Shown here piece after piece: positions 10,901 through 22,900 of a stretch of DNA of 64,000 bases (its first letter is position 1; each line of letters begins with the position of its first letter). Source of the stretch: Sipunculus nudus (Eukaryota > Annelida > Sipuncula > Golfingiida > Sipunculidae); contig CM049307.1 in assembly GCA_026874595.1 (NCBI GenBank), positions 1,017,579 through 1,081,578 on the forward strand. The letters are read 5' to 3'. The position numbers and the translations under genes were made by a program. The notes under the pieces are model-generated. The model searched no databases. It was not told the origin of the DNA and saw nothing but the letters and a program-made list of their open reading frames with translations.

Positions 10901-13900
10901 ATTCATATACATACAAATATTTGATATCAATTATTCTGGATAAAGTATCAGCAATGATATTATCCTTTACTCTTATATGTTTCACAATAATGTCATATTC
11001 TTGTAAGAGCAGACTCCAATTTAACCACCGTCTGTTCTTGTTCTTTATTTTGTATAAGAACACAAATGGATTGTGATCAGTATAAACTACTAATGGATGA
11101 GGAACTGATCTCACATAAATTTTAAAGTATTGCAGTGCCAAAATAAGCGCCAACAATTCCGTTTCAATAATAGAATAATTTCTCTGATAATCTTTAAATT
11201 TCTATGAGAAATAACAGATAGGATGATCATTCCCTTGTTCATCTTCTTGAATCAATATAGCACCAGCTGCTTGTTCGCTAGCATCAAAACACAATTTAAA
11301 GTCTTTATCAAAATCCGGTGCTTTCAACACAGGTGTATTGACCATCATTGACTTCAATTTCTCGAATGCCGATTCGCATTCATCAGTCCAAAGAAATATT
11401 TCTTTTTTCTTTAACAGTTTTGTGAGTGGGGCATTTATCTCATCAAAATTTTTACAAAACCTTCTATAGTATCCAGTCATGCCTAGAAATATTTGAAACA
11501 TTTTTATGTAGGTCTTTAGAATTTCAAATAGCCTCAATTTTAGAGTGAATTGGTTCTACATCACCCTGTCCTATGACATGACCTAAGTAAATGACTTTGG
11601 TTTTTCCAAAATCACTCTTTGTTAAATAAACTGTAAGACTAGCCTCAGAAGTCTTTGAAACAGTTTCTCTTATCGGTGTAAGTGTTCACTCCAGGTATCA
11701 CTTTACACAATTTAGTCATCTATGTAAGCTTCAACGCTCTAATTTTACATCTAAATTTGCCAATATTTCTGAAATGCCTTATCTTAGCCCATTTCAAAAT
11801 ATTTGAAAACATCATCAGTCTTTTTCGTTTCATTATCAACAGATATTACACAAGTTCGTTTCACCTGTGTATCATTCCTATCAAAATATGGTTTGAGCAT
11901 ATTTACATGACAATTGAGTTTCTTTTCGTCTATCTGGAGTCTTGATTAGGTAATTAACATTACTAGTTTTTCTATGAATTTCATAGGGTCCATGATACAT
12001 TGATTGTAGTGGACAATCCATACTTGGTAACCATGCAAGTACTTTATCTCAAACCTTGAACTCATAATTCCTAGTTTTCTTACCAAGTTTTCATTTTAGT
12101 CTGAGCTCTGGCCAAATTTTGTCTAGCAAAATCACATATTTCATTTAATCTTTCTTTGAACTTGACCACATAATCCAGAATAGTCCTTTGTGTACTCTGT
12201 TCATTAAGCCATTGATCTTTGATTACATTCAAAGGACCTCTTATAGTATGACCAAACATGAGTTCAAACGGAGTGAACTCAAGTGACTCTTTTACAGAAT
12301 CTCTGACCGCAAATAACAATTGCGGGACGTCCCAATCCTTCTGATTATGACAACAATAAGCTTTTAACATGATTTTCAAAGTAGAATAAAAGCTCTCTAA
12401 AGCGCCTCGTGATTGTGAGTGATAAGCACTTGAAATGATTTGAAGTACACCTAATTCATTAGTCAACTGCTGGAATAGTCCTGATGTAAAATTTGAACCT
12501 TGGTCAGACTGAATTTCTTTAGGCATACCAAACATTATAAAGAATTTGATCAAAGCTTTAGCGAAAGTTCGCCCTAAAATATTTCTCAAATGGATGGCCT
12601 CCGGAAATCTTGTTGCAGTACACACGATGGTCAACAAATACTGATTTCCGTTTTTTTATCTTGGTAATGGGCCTACACGAACTATAATGACATGAATCAT
12701 AGGTCCTTCCATGACTGGAATAGGCTGTAATGGAGCTTTTAGCGAATCATGACTGTATTTTCCTACCAATTGGCAAATGTGACAAGTTTTAAAAAAACTT
12801 AGCAATATCTGGAATCATCCCAGGCCAAAAGAAATGCCCCATTATCTTTTCTTTAGTTTTGTTTACGCAAAATGTCCTGACAAAGGTGATTCATGAGCTC
12901 CTTTTTATAATTTCTGGTCTATATAATTTAGGAACTACGATCTGATTTACTTTAGCCCAATCCTCTGTTGACGGAATATCTTTAGGTTTCCATTTTCTTA
13001 TCAAAATATCATTATGTAAGTAATAACCTGAAGATACTTTGTCTAAATCTTAAGTTGACAATACTAAATCATTCAAGGATAAGCCGTCACCTTTCCTCCC
13101 GCCAAATCATTTCCCAATAACAAGGACACTCCCTTAACAGGTAAGCTGGGCATAATTCCCACTCCAACAGGACCTGATACCAACTCTGACTTTAACACGA
13201 CTTGGTGCAGAGGTACTTTAACAATAGAACCCTCAATGCCCTGAGCCAATACAATTTCTCCCGTAGCCGTCTCATCAGAGATAGGTAATTCACCTTTAAA
13301 CAATAAGGATTGAGACGCTCCAGTGTCTCTCAGAATGTTGACTGGCAATGGGTCAATGCTGTCCCCTTCTAAAGATACAAAACCTTCTAACACAAAAGGC
13401 TTAAATTCCTTACGAATAGCCTGAAAGTTGTTATTCTTTCCCATAAAGACAAGATCCTCTAAACCTACTCTCCCTGACGGAGGTTCACAAAGCAAGCCCT
13501 CGTATGTATTTACGAGTGCATTTGATGACGCTTCCTTAAATATTGCTTCTTTACTCTTTTTGAGTTCAGAGCACACAGACATAACATGTCCTGGTTTCTT
13601 ATAAAAATAGCCGATAGGTCCCTGCCTATACTTGGGCTTTTCACCTTTTTCACCTTTTATGACCTCAGAAAATTCTCTTTTGGGTCGAGGTGGACTCCCT
13701 TTTTTGTAACTACCATTTACATATTTAGGTCTTTGAAAACCAACTTCTTTTAGTTTATCAAATTTGCTTTTATGAGTTAAAGCAAACTCATCGGCAAATT
13801 TTGCCGCTTGTTGTAACGAAGGTACTTCTTTCTCATCTAAATATGTCTAAATATCATCTCTTACACATTTCTTAAATTCTTCAATTAATATCAGTTGTTT

Positions 13901-16900
13901 TAGTTTCTCATAATTTGAGTTAACTTCTTTTAAGTTACACCATTTTCCAAAAAGCATCTCTTTCTCATGAGCAAATTTAACATGTGTCTGATTGAAATGT
14001 CTTTTTAATATCAGAAACTTTTGTCTGTAAGCTTCAGGTACTAACTCGTATGCATTAAGAACAGCAGATTTGAGAATTTCATAGTTTGAACAATCTTCTA
14101 CAGATAAAGCAGAATATACCTGTTGGGCTTTTCCAGTGAATACACTTTGCACCAAGGTAGGCCATAACTCTAATGGCCACTCAAGATGTTCAGCTATTTT
14201 CTCAAAATGTAGAAAGAATTGATCAACTTCTTTCTCATTGAAAGTGGGAACTAATTTAATGTATTTGTTAGGGTCTAAAATTCCACCCGTTGCAGATTTC
14301 TCTTTTTCTTCCCCAGATTTTAGTGTTAATGTCAATTCTAATTCTTTTATTCCCAATTCTTTCATTTTCTTTTCACTATTTGATTCTTATTCTTTTAGTT
14401 TCAATTGCTATTCAAATAAACTAGAGTCAGCACCTTTCGGTGGCTCTAGAAGATACAATTCCAAAACGGCAGTATCAAACACATCATTATCAACAAAATA
14501 ATCTGCAATTTTTCTTTTCAACTCTGTTTTTCTCATAGCCTGTTTTCCTTCTAATTCTAATTTGCTACAAGTTTCTAATAATTAATTTTTTTTCATTTGG
14601 TCTAAGACCTTGGTAGTAGGGTTTGCTATAAATTTTTCAATTTCCATTTTGAAAATATGGTACCTCAAAAATCATACAAATACAAATGACATCAGACAAA
14701 GTGAAATACGTATCCTTATTCCACTAATTACATGACTACTAAATACATTATATCAATATTTTACAAAGAGTCTTTCATATTTTAGAAACCTATCTCAGAA
14801 ATTAAAGTGAACCCGTACAAAAACAGAATTTAAATCAGTAGACAAAATACAAAACAGTGCCAAAAATGTGAAATACAACCCCAATCCATACCCCTAAACA
14901 AAACGAGTCAAAGAGAAAAGCGAACGGACGAGCCGCCATTAATTTGTTGCGTGCAAATTGAATTTCTTTCCGGGTACTTCACACAACAAACATAAATTTA
15001 CAAAGAAAGACTCATGGTACGGTGCACATATATATAATTATCCAAATAAACATTATATACAATATATAAAAAGTTCAAAACAAAGTGTGTAAATTATAAC
15101 ATCATTCAAACGGGGCGTACGTTACAATACAAAACGAAATATACTTATGTTCAACTCATAACCAGTATGGCCCCATTGAAACAAAGTGACTCCGGGGTTG
15201 CTGTTAGGAGCCGAGCAGTCCATATCCTGAAGAAACAAAAGTCTTTAAACTAAGTCCATGGTGTGCATTTCTCCCAATAACGGTACTCCGGGAGATAAAC
15301 CCAGGCCTGGTGATCGTTCAACAGTTCATCGTGCAACCCGTCTGTAACTGGTGAGTTTCGGGCTTTTATAACGTTTAGTATCACGACGCTAGAACAGTGT
15401 GTATTGTCTGTCTTTATTTAAAACAGGTTTTGTTTCTTTCTCAACTGGAATAATAAAAGTTGTGTGTTCTTCTATGACTGTGATATATTGTCCGTGTTAA
15501 TTGAAAGCGTCTTCTGTGGTCCACTTGTTTTATTCCCGCGGCGTTCAATTATGACGGTACGGATCAGTGCGTCTCAATCACCGGTCGTCCTGCCCTTGTA
15601 CCACAACTATCTGGTAATGACCCTGCACTTGTATACGAGCACCATAACACAGGGACGTGGACTTTGTGTCCAGGGTCCTGGACTCGGACTTTGACGTTCA
15701 GTTTGGAAAACACCAGAGAGATACATACTCAAAAAAAGAAGAAGGTGTACAACAAGCTTTGTGTCTGCATCGGGAGCTAAAATGAATTAAGCATTAAGGT
15801 GAAGAAAATACATAAAGTAACATACAGATACACATGATATTCGCTTATTTCAATTTTAATAAATGCTGGAGTCACTGTTCGGGCTTTCGGCTGTTAGGAC
15901 TCGGACTCGGAACTTTTTATGACTTTTAATACTTATAATAGTACCAATACATAACATTCCTCCCCCTTTAAGCAAGAAACCCTTATTAAAAATAGTATCC
16001 TTATATATACTCTCCAGATAGTTATGAGAAGTCATTCAAGAAAGATATCGTTCAGTATCAATCTCAACTGATTAAGAAAGTCATTAAAATGAAAACTCAG
16101 GATGTTTCTTTGAAATTACAACTTATTTAAGCACAGGTTAACATCAAGAATTATTTAAGCCTCTGAACCATTAAAAACATTAAAGATGAATACTACATGG
16201 TATATAAATCACACACACAAAGTCCAAATATGTGCACAATTTATATATTCAATCTGTCCGGTGCTCGTCTGGTGCGTTTTGATCTTCAAGGTATGTTAAC
16301 TAGCAAGCACTCATTTTGACCAGATGTTTCACAGTTAACTCAATATCAGTGTCAAGATTAGGCCACCATAAGTATGAACAACTCAGTCCCTTCATCCGTA
16401 CTATGCCTGGATGCGAGTCATGCAACCCTGGTAGGAATGTGATGCTGCCATTAGGTGGAATAATCCTGGAACCCAATAATGAACAATCACTTTGTACAGA
16501 GAGCTCTTGATGCCTAGATGCATATGGCTTCATCTCCGGGGCAGTTGTTTTCACAGGCCAGCCTTGTAAACATGTTGTAGGACCTGGCTCAAGATAGGAT
16601 CTCGTAGTTTCTGTAGCAATGTATTCAGCTGTTACAGTATCAGGTATCTCATCTTTCATAGAAAACACAATTTCTGGCACTTCTGGAATTTCCATTGGTT
16701 GAACACCGGGGCCGGATAATCTAACTCAAGGCATCAGCATTTCCGTTCTCTTCTCCTGGTCTGTATAAAAGCGTATAATTGTAACTCGCTAGAAGTAATG
16801 CCCATCTCCGTATTCTGCCTGAGGCCATTGCTGAAGTTGGTTTATGCTCCTTTTATAAACATAGGATAGGAAGGGTTTATGGTCAGTTAGAACTGTAAAA

Positions 16901-19900
16901 TATCGGCCATACAAATACTTGTTAAATCGTTTGATACCTATTGCAAGTCCTTCCTTTTCTAGTTGGGCGTATTTACGCTCGATTGGTGCCAACATCCTTG
17001 ATACACACACTATTGGCCGGGGACCTTGATCCATATCATGAGAAAATACTACTCCTAGTCCCACTGGAGAAGCATCACACTCTAACGGGGATATTTACAT
17101 TTCTTTACTCTTAGGGAAACTGTTCTCGTGTGGTTTCTCCCACACATACTTAGCATCCTTATGAAGTAGGTCATAAAGTGGCTTGAGCAATGTGTTTGAG
17201 TTAGGCAAGAATTTATAATAATAATTCACTAGTCCCATGTAACTACGTAACTCGCCATTATTCTCAGGTTCTCTTGCATTCCGAATGCCTTGTAGTTTAC
17301 TATGGTCTGGGTGTATACCTTGTGCATCAATTTCAGGTCCTAAATAGGTCACACTCTCTCTCTCATGAACTCACAATCGTCTTTATTCAAATGGAGACCT
17401 GCATCCAAATGTTTCTGTAACACCAACTGCAGGTTTTTTACATGTTCTTCATGTGTTCTGCCAGTTACTAGTATATGATATAAATAAACAGTTGTGATTG
17501 GCATACCTTCAAGAACTCCTTCGATAGCGCTTTGGAAAAGACCTGGCGCTGCACTGATACCGTAGGGGAGTTTTGTATACACATACAACCCCTTTGGTGT
17601 GTTTATGGTAGTTATTTTCTGCGAATCTTCATACAATACCAGCTTCTTATACGCATGACTGAGGTCTAGCCTAGAGAAAGTTTTTCCTCCGCTTAGCTTC
17701 GTGTACAGTTCATCAGTAATTTGCAGTGGACAGTTATCTCCCTGGCCATTAGTTTATAATCCCCACACAAACGAATCTTTTCTCCAGATTTTAGGACCGG
17801 CACCACTGGTGCCGCCCTTCAGAATGTGAGACAGGTTTGATTTCCCCTTTCTATTTTATCCAACACCTTGTCCTTAATGACAAATGTTAAAGGAAAGTTG
17901 GTATCACCTTTGAGTCCACATGAATTTTTGCCTTCAAATCTTTCAGAGTACCTAAACTGTTGCTGAAAACATCAGAAGTCTCAAATGGTCTCAAAATTTC
18001 TGCTAGCGTTTGTCCATCAGTCATTTAATAGACAGTCTGCCAACTTAATTTTTAAGTTGGCCAACCAATCTCTTCCAAGTAAATTTGGTCTATTTCCAGG
18101 AACAACATAGATTCAGCTCTTTAGTTTGACCATTTGTACTGACTGTTACCTTTGCTATTCCAAAAACAGACATTTGCTCTCCTGTGTAGGTACGGATAAC
18201 TGGAATTCAGTTTTGCTTTAGGTTTAGTGAACCATCAAAGTCTTTCAACTCAGCAAACGTAATATCACTGATAACAGAAACTGATGCTCATGTATCTATT
18301 TCTATCTCTGTGTCCATTCCATTTATATTTACAGTAACAGTATATGCATCACTCTGTTCATTCATTGTGAAAATATAAAACATGTCTTGATATCTTCAGA
18401 TCGCTCTGGGGCACACTCTGACTGTGATGCTGCCATTCAATGCACTTGTCTGTTACCTTTACAAACAGAAGCAAAATTATTAAACTTGCCACATTTCGCA
18501 CACTTTTTCCCGTATGCAGGGCACCTTTTTCCTTTAGGATGTGGCCAGTGTCCACCACAATTATAACAAGTTTTTGCTGTTGCAGCCATTGAGTTTGGAG
18601 CAGGCTTCTTGAAAGTCTTTGCTTTGAACTTTGGTGAATAGCTAGCTCCTTTAGCGTTACTTAATTTCTGTACAATTGGCTGTGAAAGTTTGCTTTCCAT
18701 AAGTTTGGTTTGCTGTTTTGACGCCTCATAAGTGATATTTCTGAGCGTGCCATTCCCTCCTCACGAAGTTTACTAGAGGACCCTTTCTGGATAATTTATG
18801 ATTTGATTTCAGATTCCGGTCTGTGGAATTCATAATTTATAGCCAGCTGTTCCAGTCTATCTTAATCCTCCCCAGGTTCTTGTCTGGCCTGGCGGAAGGT
18901 AAACACATCAAACTCGATGTTTCGTTTGGGAGCGAAAAAGTCAGAAAATGCTCTTCTAGCTGTATCATACACTGTTTCATTTTCTCGTGGGTCTGGTACC
19001 GGTAACGTGGAGAAAATTCCATACAATTGCTAGCCAACCATGTGGAGTACTAAAGCACGTTTTCTGGGAGGTTGGTCGATCCTTGCAGCGAGAAGATAAT
19101 TATCAAATCGGCTGATCCAACTACGGGGCTCATATATGAAAGTAGGCATACAGCCGAGAACGAGGCTTATAGCCGTTGATTACCGTAAATAACGTAACCT
19201 TGTCATGAACGCAATCTGGTGGTCTTCAATAGATCTATTAATGACTTTTAATACTTATAATAGTACCAATACATAACACTGTGATTTGCTGAAAAGCATA
19301 ATATGCCATTCTTTGTTGACTTTTTATAGAGGAAGGGGTTTCCGAGAGAATTCTAGCACAAGTATTCTTTGTATCATGTAGTGAACCAGATGTAAAAAAA
19401 AGTCCTTGCCGGAAGTCCAGGATAAAACTATGCGACATTCAGCCACTACTACCTTATTACAATACTATTTATCTGATTGAACCGTGGATTTTCCACGGGT
19501 GCATCATGAATATTGAATATCAAACTATATATATTTCATGCATTCTTCAGGTGGAGCCTGTTTTGCGGGATTAATGCCGTTAATTCTTTTTATTGCGATA
19601 TTAAGATGTTTGAGATATCAAGGTTGTACTGTCACCATGTGCGCCTGTTTCATTTCACCGTGCGTCATTTATTTAACTAAAAATATATTTGACGCATGCC
19701 ATTTATTTTGCAGACAACCGATAGAAGATTGGACCCCCTCTTGGTACCACTCTGTCTATCTGCGATCAACTTCATTTTGCCTTTTGCTTTCTCGATTATC
19801 GCAACCTTCGAAGCCTACAAGAATCCCCGGACAGAGGTGTTCATGACAATGATCAGGTATTACACGTTACAAAGTAAAGAGCCCACAATTATTATTCCGC

Positions 19901-22900
19901 GTCCTTCTGATTACAAGTCGTATGCCAGTTGCTCGAATCACATAAATAATGCTATTTTTTTCTTGCTCTCATTGTGTTTGTCGGATTGGCTTTCTCTCAC
20001 ACATGCACATATACACACGCGGTTACAGTTCGTAACACACTGAAAACATTTATTACAAAAAGATATTGTGGTAAGACAAAGCTGTTCTTTACTGAATATG
20101 TGAAACATGTCAATTTATATAGTATCAACTCCCATCCATATGCATCCGAACCGGCCAATAAACAAACAACAAGCATTCTTTTTAATAGGAGACAAATGTT
20201 ATATACCAGTCATCAGGCTCGCCAACCGTTAACCTGAGTGACTTGTTACCTTGTTACAGATCTTTGGTATTGTTTGTCCGCAGAACAATGGTACTGTATG
20301 GAACCACATTGACAGTAGCTACCGTGTTCTGGCTTAGAACCTCCAGTTGCTCAGACAGAGATAGCCAACGCTTTGACAGGAAAATGCAGGACTTTGAAGC
20401 AGAATGCAAACAGGTAAGCTTTGGGCAACAACAATACGGCGGCTGATTTAGGACACAGACAATTGTTTTATCTCGAGATCTCGACATAATATCTCGAGAT
20501 CTCTACATAATATCTCGAAATTTCAACAAAATATCTCGAGATCTCGCGATAGAATCTCGCAAAAATTATCGAACCATTCGATATTAAATTGATGTAAACT
20601 AAAGTTAAAAAGGGCCTATTCATATATCTGACGTCTGTTAAATAAACACGATCCTCTTTTACCAAAAACAACCATTGATCTTGTGTACCTTGTATACTAA
20701 TAGCCTGTAGATAAAACAAATTGTACATGAGTGGCGTTATAAGACCCTTTTAGCAGGGATTACCTTCAGTTCTTTGATATGTACGTAGTGTAAGCCGGTA
20801 TCGCATAAATTCTATAAATAAGGCATGCAGGTGAATAGCGGCTTTAAAACCAAAAACAAAGCATTTTGCATAAAGAAAATCACGCTGAAAGATGAACGAG
20901 ATTATTTAAACCATTCATTTGTCGATTTAAATCACTTATGAGATAATCTAAGTAATAATCCGTAATTTTGACTCATATTACCTTTAGTCAACCTATCTAT
21001 TATTATAGACTATAACCATAGCTCAGATTAGCTTTTACTCAACCTATTTCGATAACTGATGGCGGCCACTTTGCGCCCCCACCCACCCATGTTATAGACA
21101 AGAGGATATGAACAAAAGGGACAACCTATACCCCGTGGGACTGGTTCAAGGGATTATGTTTATTTGACAGACGGGGACCAAGATAATATTTTGTCTATTC
21201 AATTATATCTGGAGATCTCGAGAAAAAACTTTCTCTTTTTTCTGTCTTATTTTTTTGCATAACTCTATCGTGAGATCTCGAGATAATATTTTTTTCTATG
21301 TCCTAAATCAGCCACCGTAAATATCTAAGATAAAAAAAAATATCATTGAAACCCACCATTTTTAAAAGATCGGTGGGGAACAGCTACCGCGAAGGTCCCA
21401 TAACAACTGAAAGATTTAATTAGCGACCGAAAGCTTGTGAAACTAGATGTTTTATAATTATAGTAGTGAAACTACCTGGATAATTCTGCAAGGATCCCCT
21501 TATTCATATATTGCATGTTCAGCTCGCGCCATTTGCTGAACAAATGTTATCCCTCATTCCTATGAATGGGGCGGCCTCTACCCAAGAACAAAGGAACCAT
21601 ACTTTGTCACATATATATATATATATAATCTTTGAATTATCAAGTGACCCATGGGTCATGACGCTCAACTGAATAAGAAGGACAAAGCCACGAGTTTTCA
21701 AGCTCATCTGAGGCCATGGTTGAAACATTTTATTTATATCAAATTTTATGGGAACTGATAAAACTAGTCATCGTGAATAAACACACCAGATTTCACTTGA
21801 TGAACAACAGCTGACAATCCGACCGGATTGCTGTCATTGATGGTCTTAAAAATACCGATGGCGCCACCAGTCTTTGGCAGCAGATGAAACTGTCCATGAT
21901 CAATGAAGCAAGAATCATGGCTGTCCTTGCATTAGTTATTAAGATAATGGAGCTTTTGTATTTTTTAAATTATTTTGGGGTGCACAAACAAGCCCCATAA
22001 CTCGTAGAATATAGTTCCTAGTGACCTACTTTCCAGTATAATGGAGCTTTAATTACGGACCTACCTGGATCTAGGATCTAGTTTCTAGGTCCAACGGTAA
22101 CGATTTGTGCCCTGCTAACGGACATACCGCCGGCCGGACGGAGGGCCGACTGACAAGGATTGATCGCTTGAGCACAGCATGACGGAAAGTCAGCCTGAAT
22201 AAAGGTGTCATCATCTATCTTATTACCCAGACGTAAAAATATATCACGTAAACAAATTGATACAAGGATTTTTTTATGGATCCGTTTCCTACAAAAACTA
22301 TTTGGGCATTTTACTTGCATCAACGGTTATTCTTTTACCTTTGTATGTAAATAAATTGATCAAGATATATTTATTTATATAGAGCCAAAAGAGCCAAATA
22401 GAGTCAAAATTGATTATTTTTATTTTTCTATCTTCAGTGCTGGGAAACCTATGTGGGGACGAAGATGTACCAGTTGGCGGTTATGGATCTTCTGTTTACC
22501 CTTTTCATGACTATAGTAGCCGAAGGTGTCAGAAAGTAACTTAACATTACTCATAGTCCTCTTCTTATGTGTCTTTTCAGTTTACATATAAACCCTTCCT
22601 CAAATGTCCTTTATGTCCATATATCACAAAGCCTCATCAGAAATCGCAGATTTACTTTTAAAGATTTCAAACTTAGTCCTCCATTTATTTGTTATATAAA
22701 TCCGGATGGGCTTTGCTGTGTATTCTCAGACCACGTAATATATCTAGTCCCTGGCAAATCTGACATAGTGATACATATTTTTTTATTATCATAAGGTTAA
22801 ACGATTCAGTATATGTAGCATTTTGTAGACGATTGATTCTTGACCACTGATTTTAATTTTCGTTTGATTCCTTTAGGTTGCTGACAAGGTATTGCTGTAA

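Larger units (their letters stand above)
10303..15211 (-). mobile_element. Gypsy-type LTR retrotransposon 1, with integrase upstream of RT (Gmr1-like order)
   Basis: Two ~268-bp LTRs (10303-10570 and 14945-15211) flank minus-strand gag, protease, integrase and then RT/RNase H fragments. Ty3/Gypsy elements normally have RT-RNaseH before integrase; Ty1/Copia have integrase first. Here the sequence families are Gypsy-like but the order is Copia-like, as described for the Gmr1 group. All coding parts are broken by stops, and most of the RT (including the catalytic box) is deleted. It is antisense within the 9.5-kb TMC intron. Confidence 0.88.
15919..19278 (-). mobile_element. Gypsy-type LTR retrotransposon 2, degenerate
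   Basis: Minus-strand order: gag (about 19150-18837), zinc-knuckle nucleocapsid (18700-18437), protease (about 18350-18050), RT (17830-17095), RNase H (17064-16789) and integrase zinc-binding region (16500-16300). This is the normal Gypsy order. A 38-bp direct repeat marks the ends (15919-15956, 19241-19278), and a purine tract (plus strand ttcctcccccttta) abuts the left copy like a polypurine tract. The integrase core is deleted and frames are broken. Confidence 0.85.

Noticed and set aside
15464-15694. 76-codon open frame between the two Gypsy elements
   Set aside because: No family signature, no splice support; lies in probable LTR or flank DNA.
19538-19713. Additional TMC exon before exon 6 (frame with FAGLMPLILFIAIL)
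   Set aside because: Exon 5 and exon 6 join directly in phase 0 and match the family without a gap; this hydrophobic stretch is intronic.
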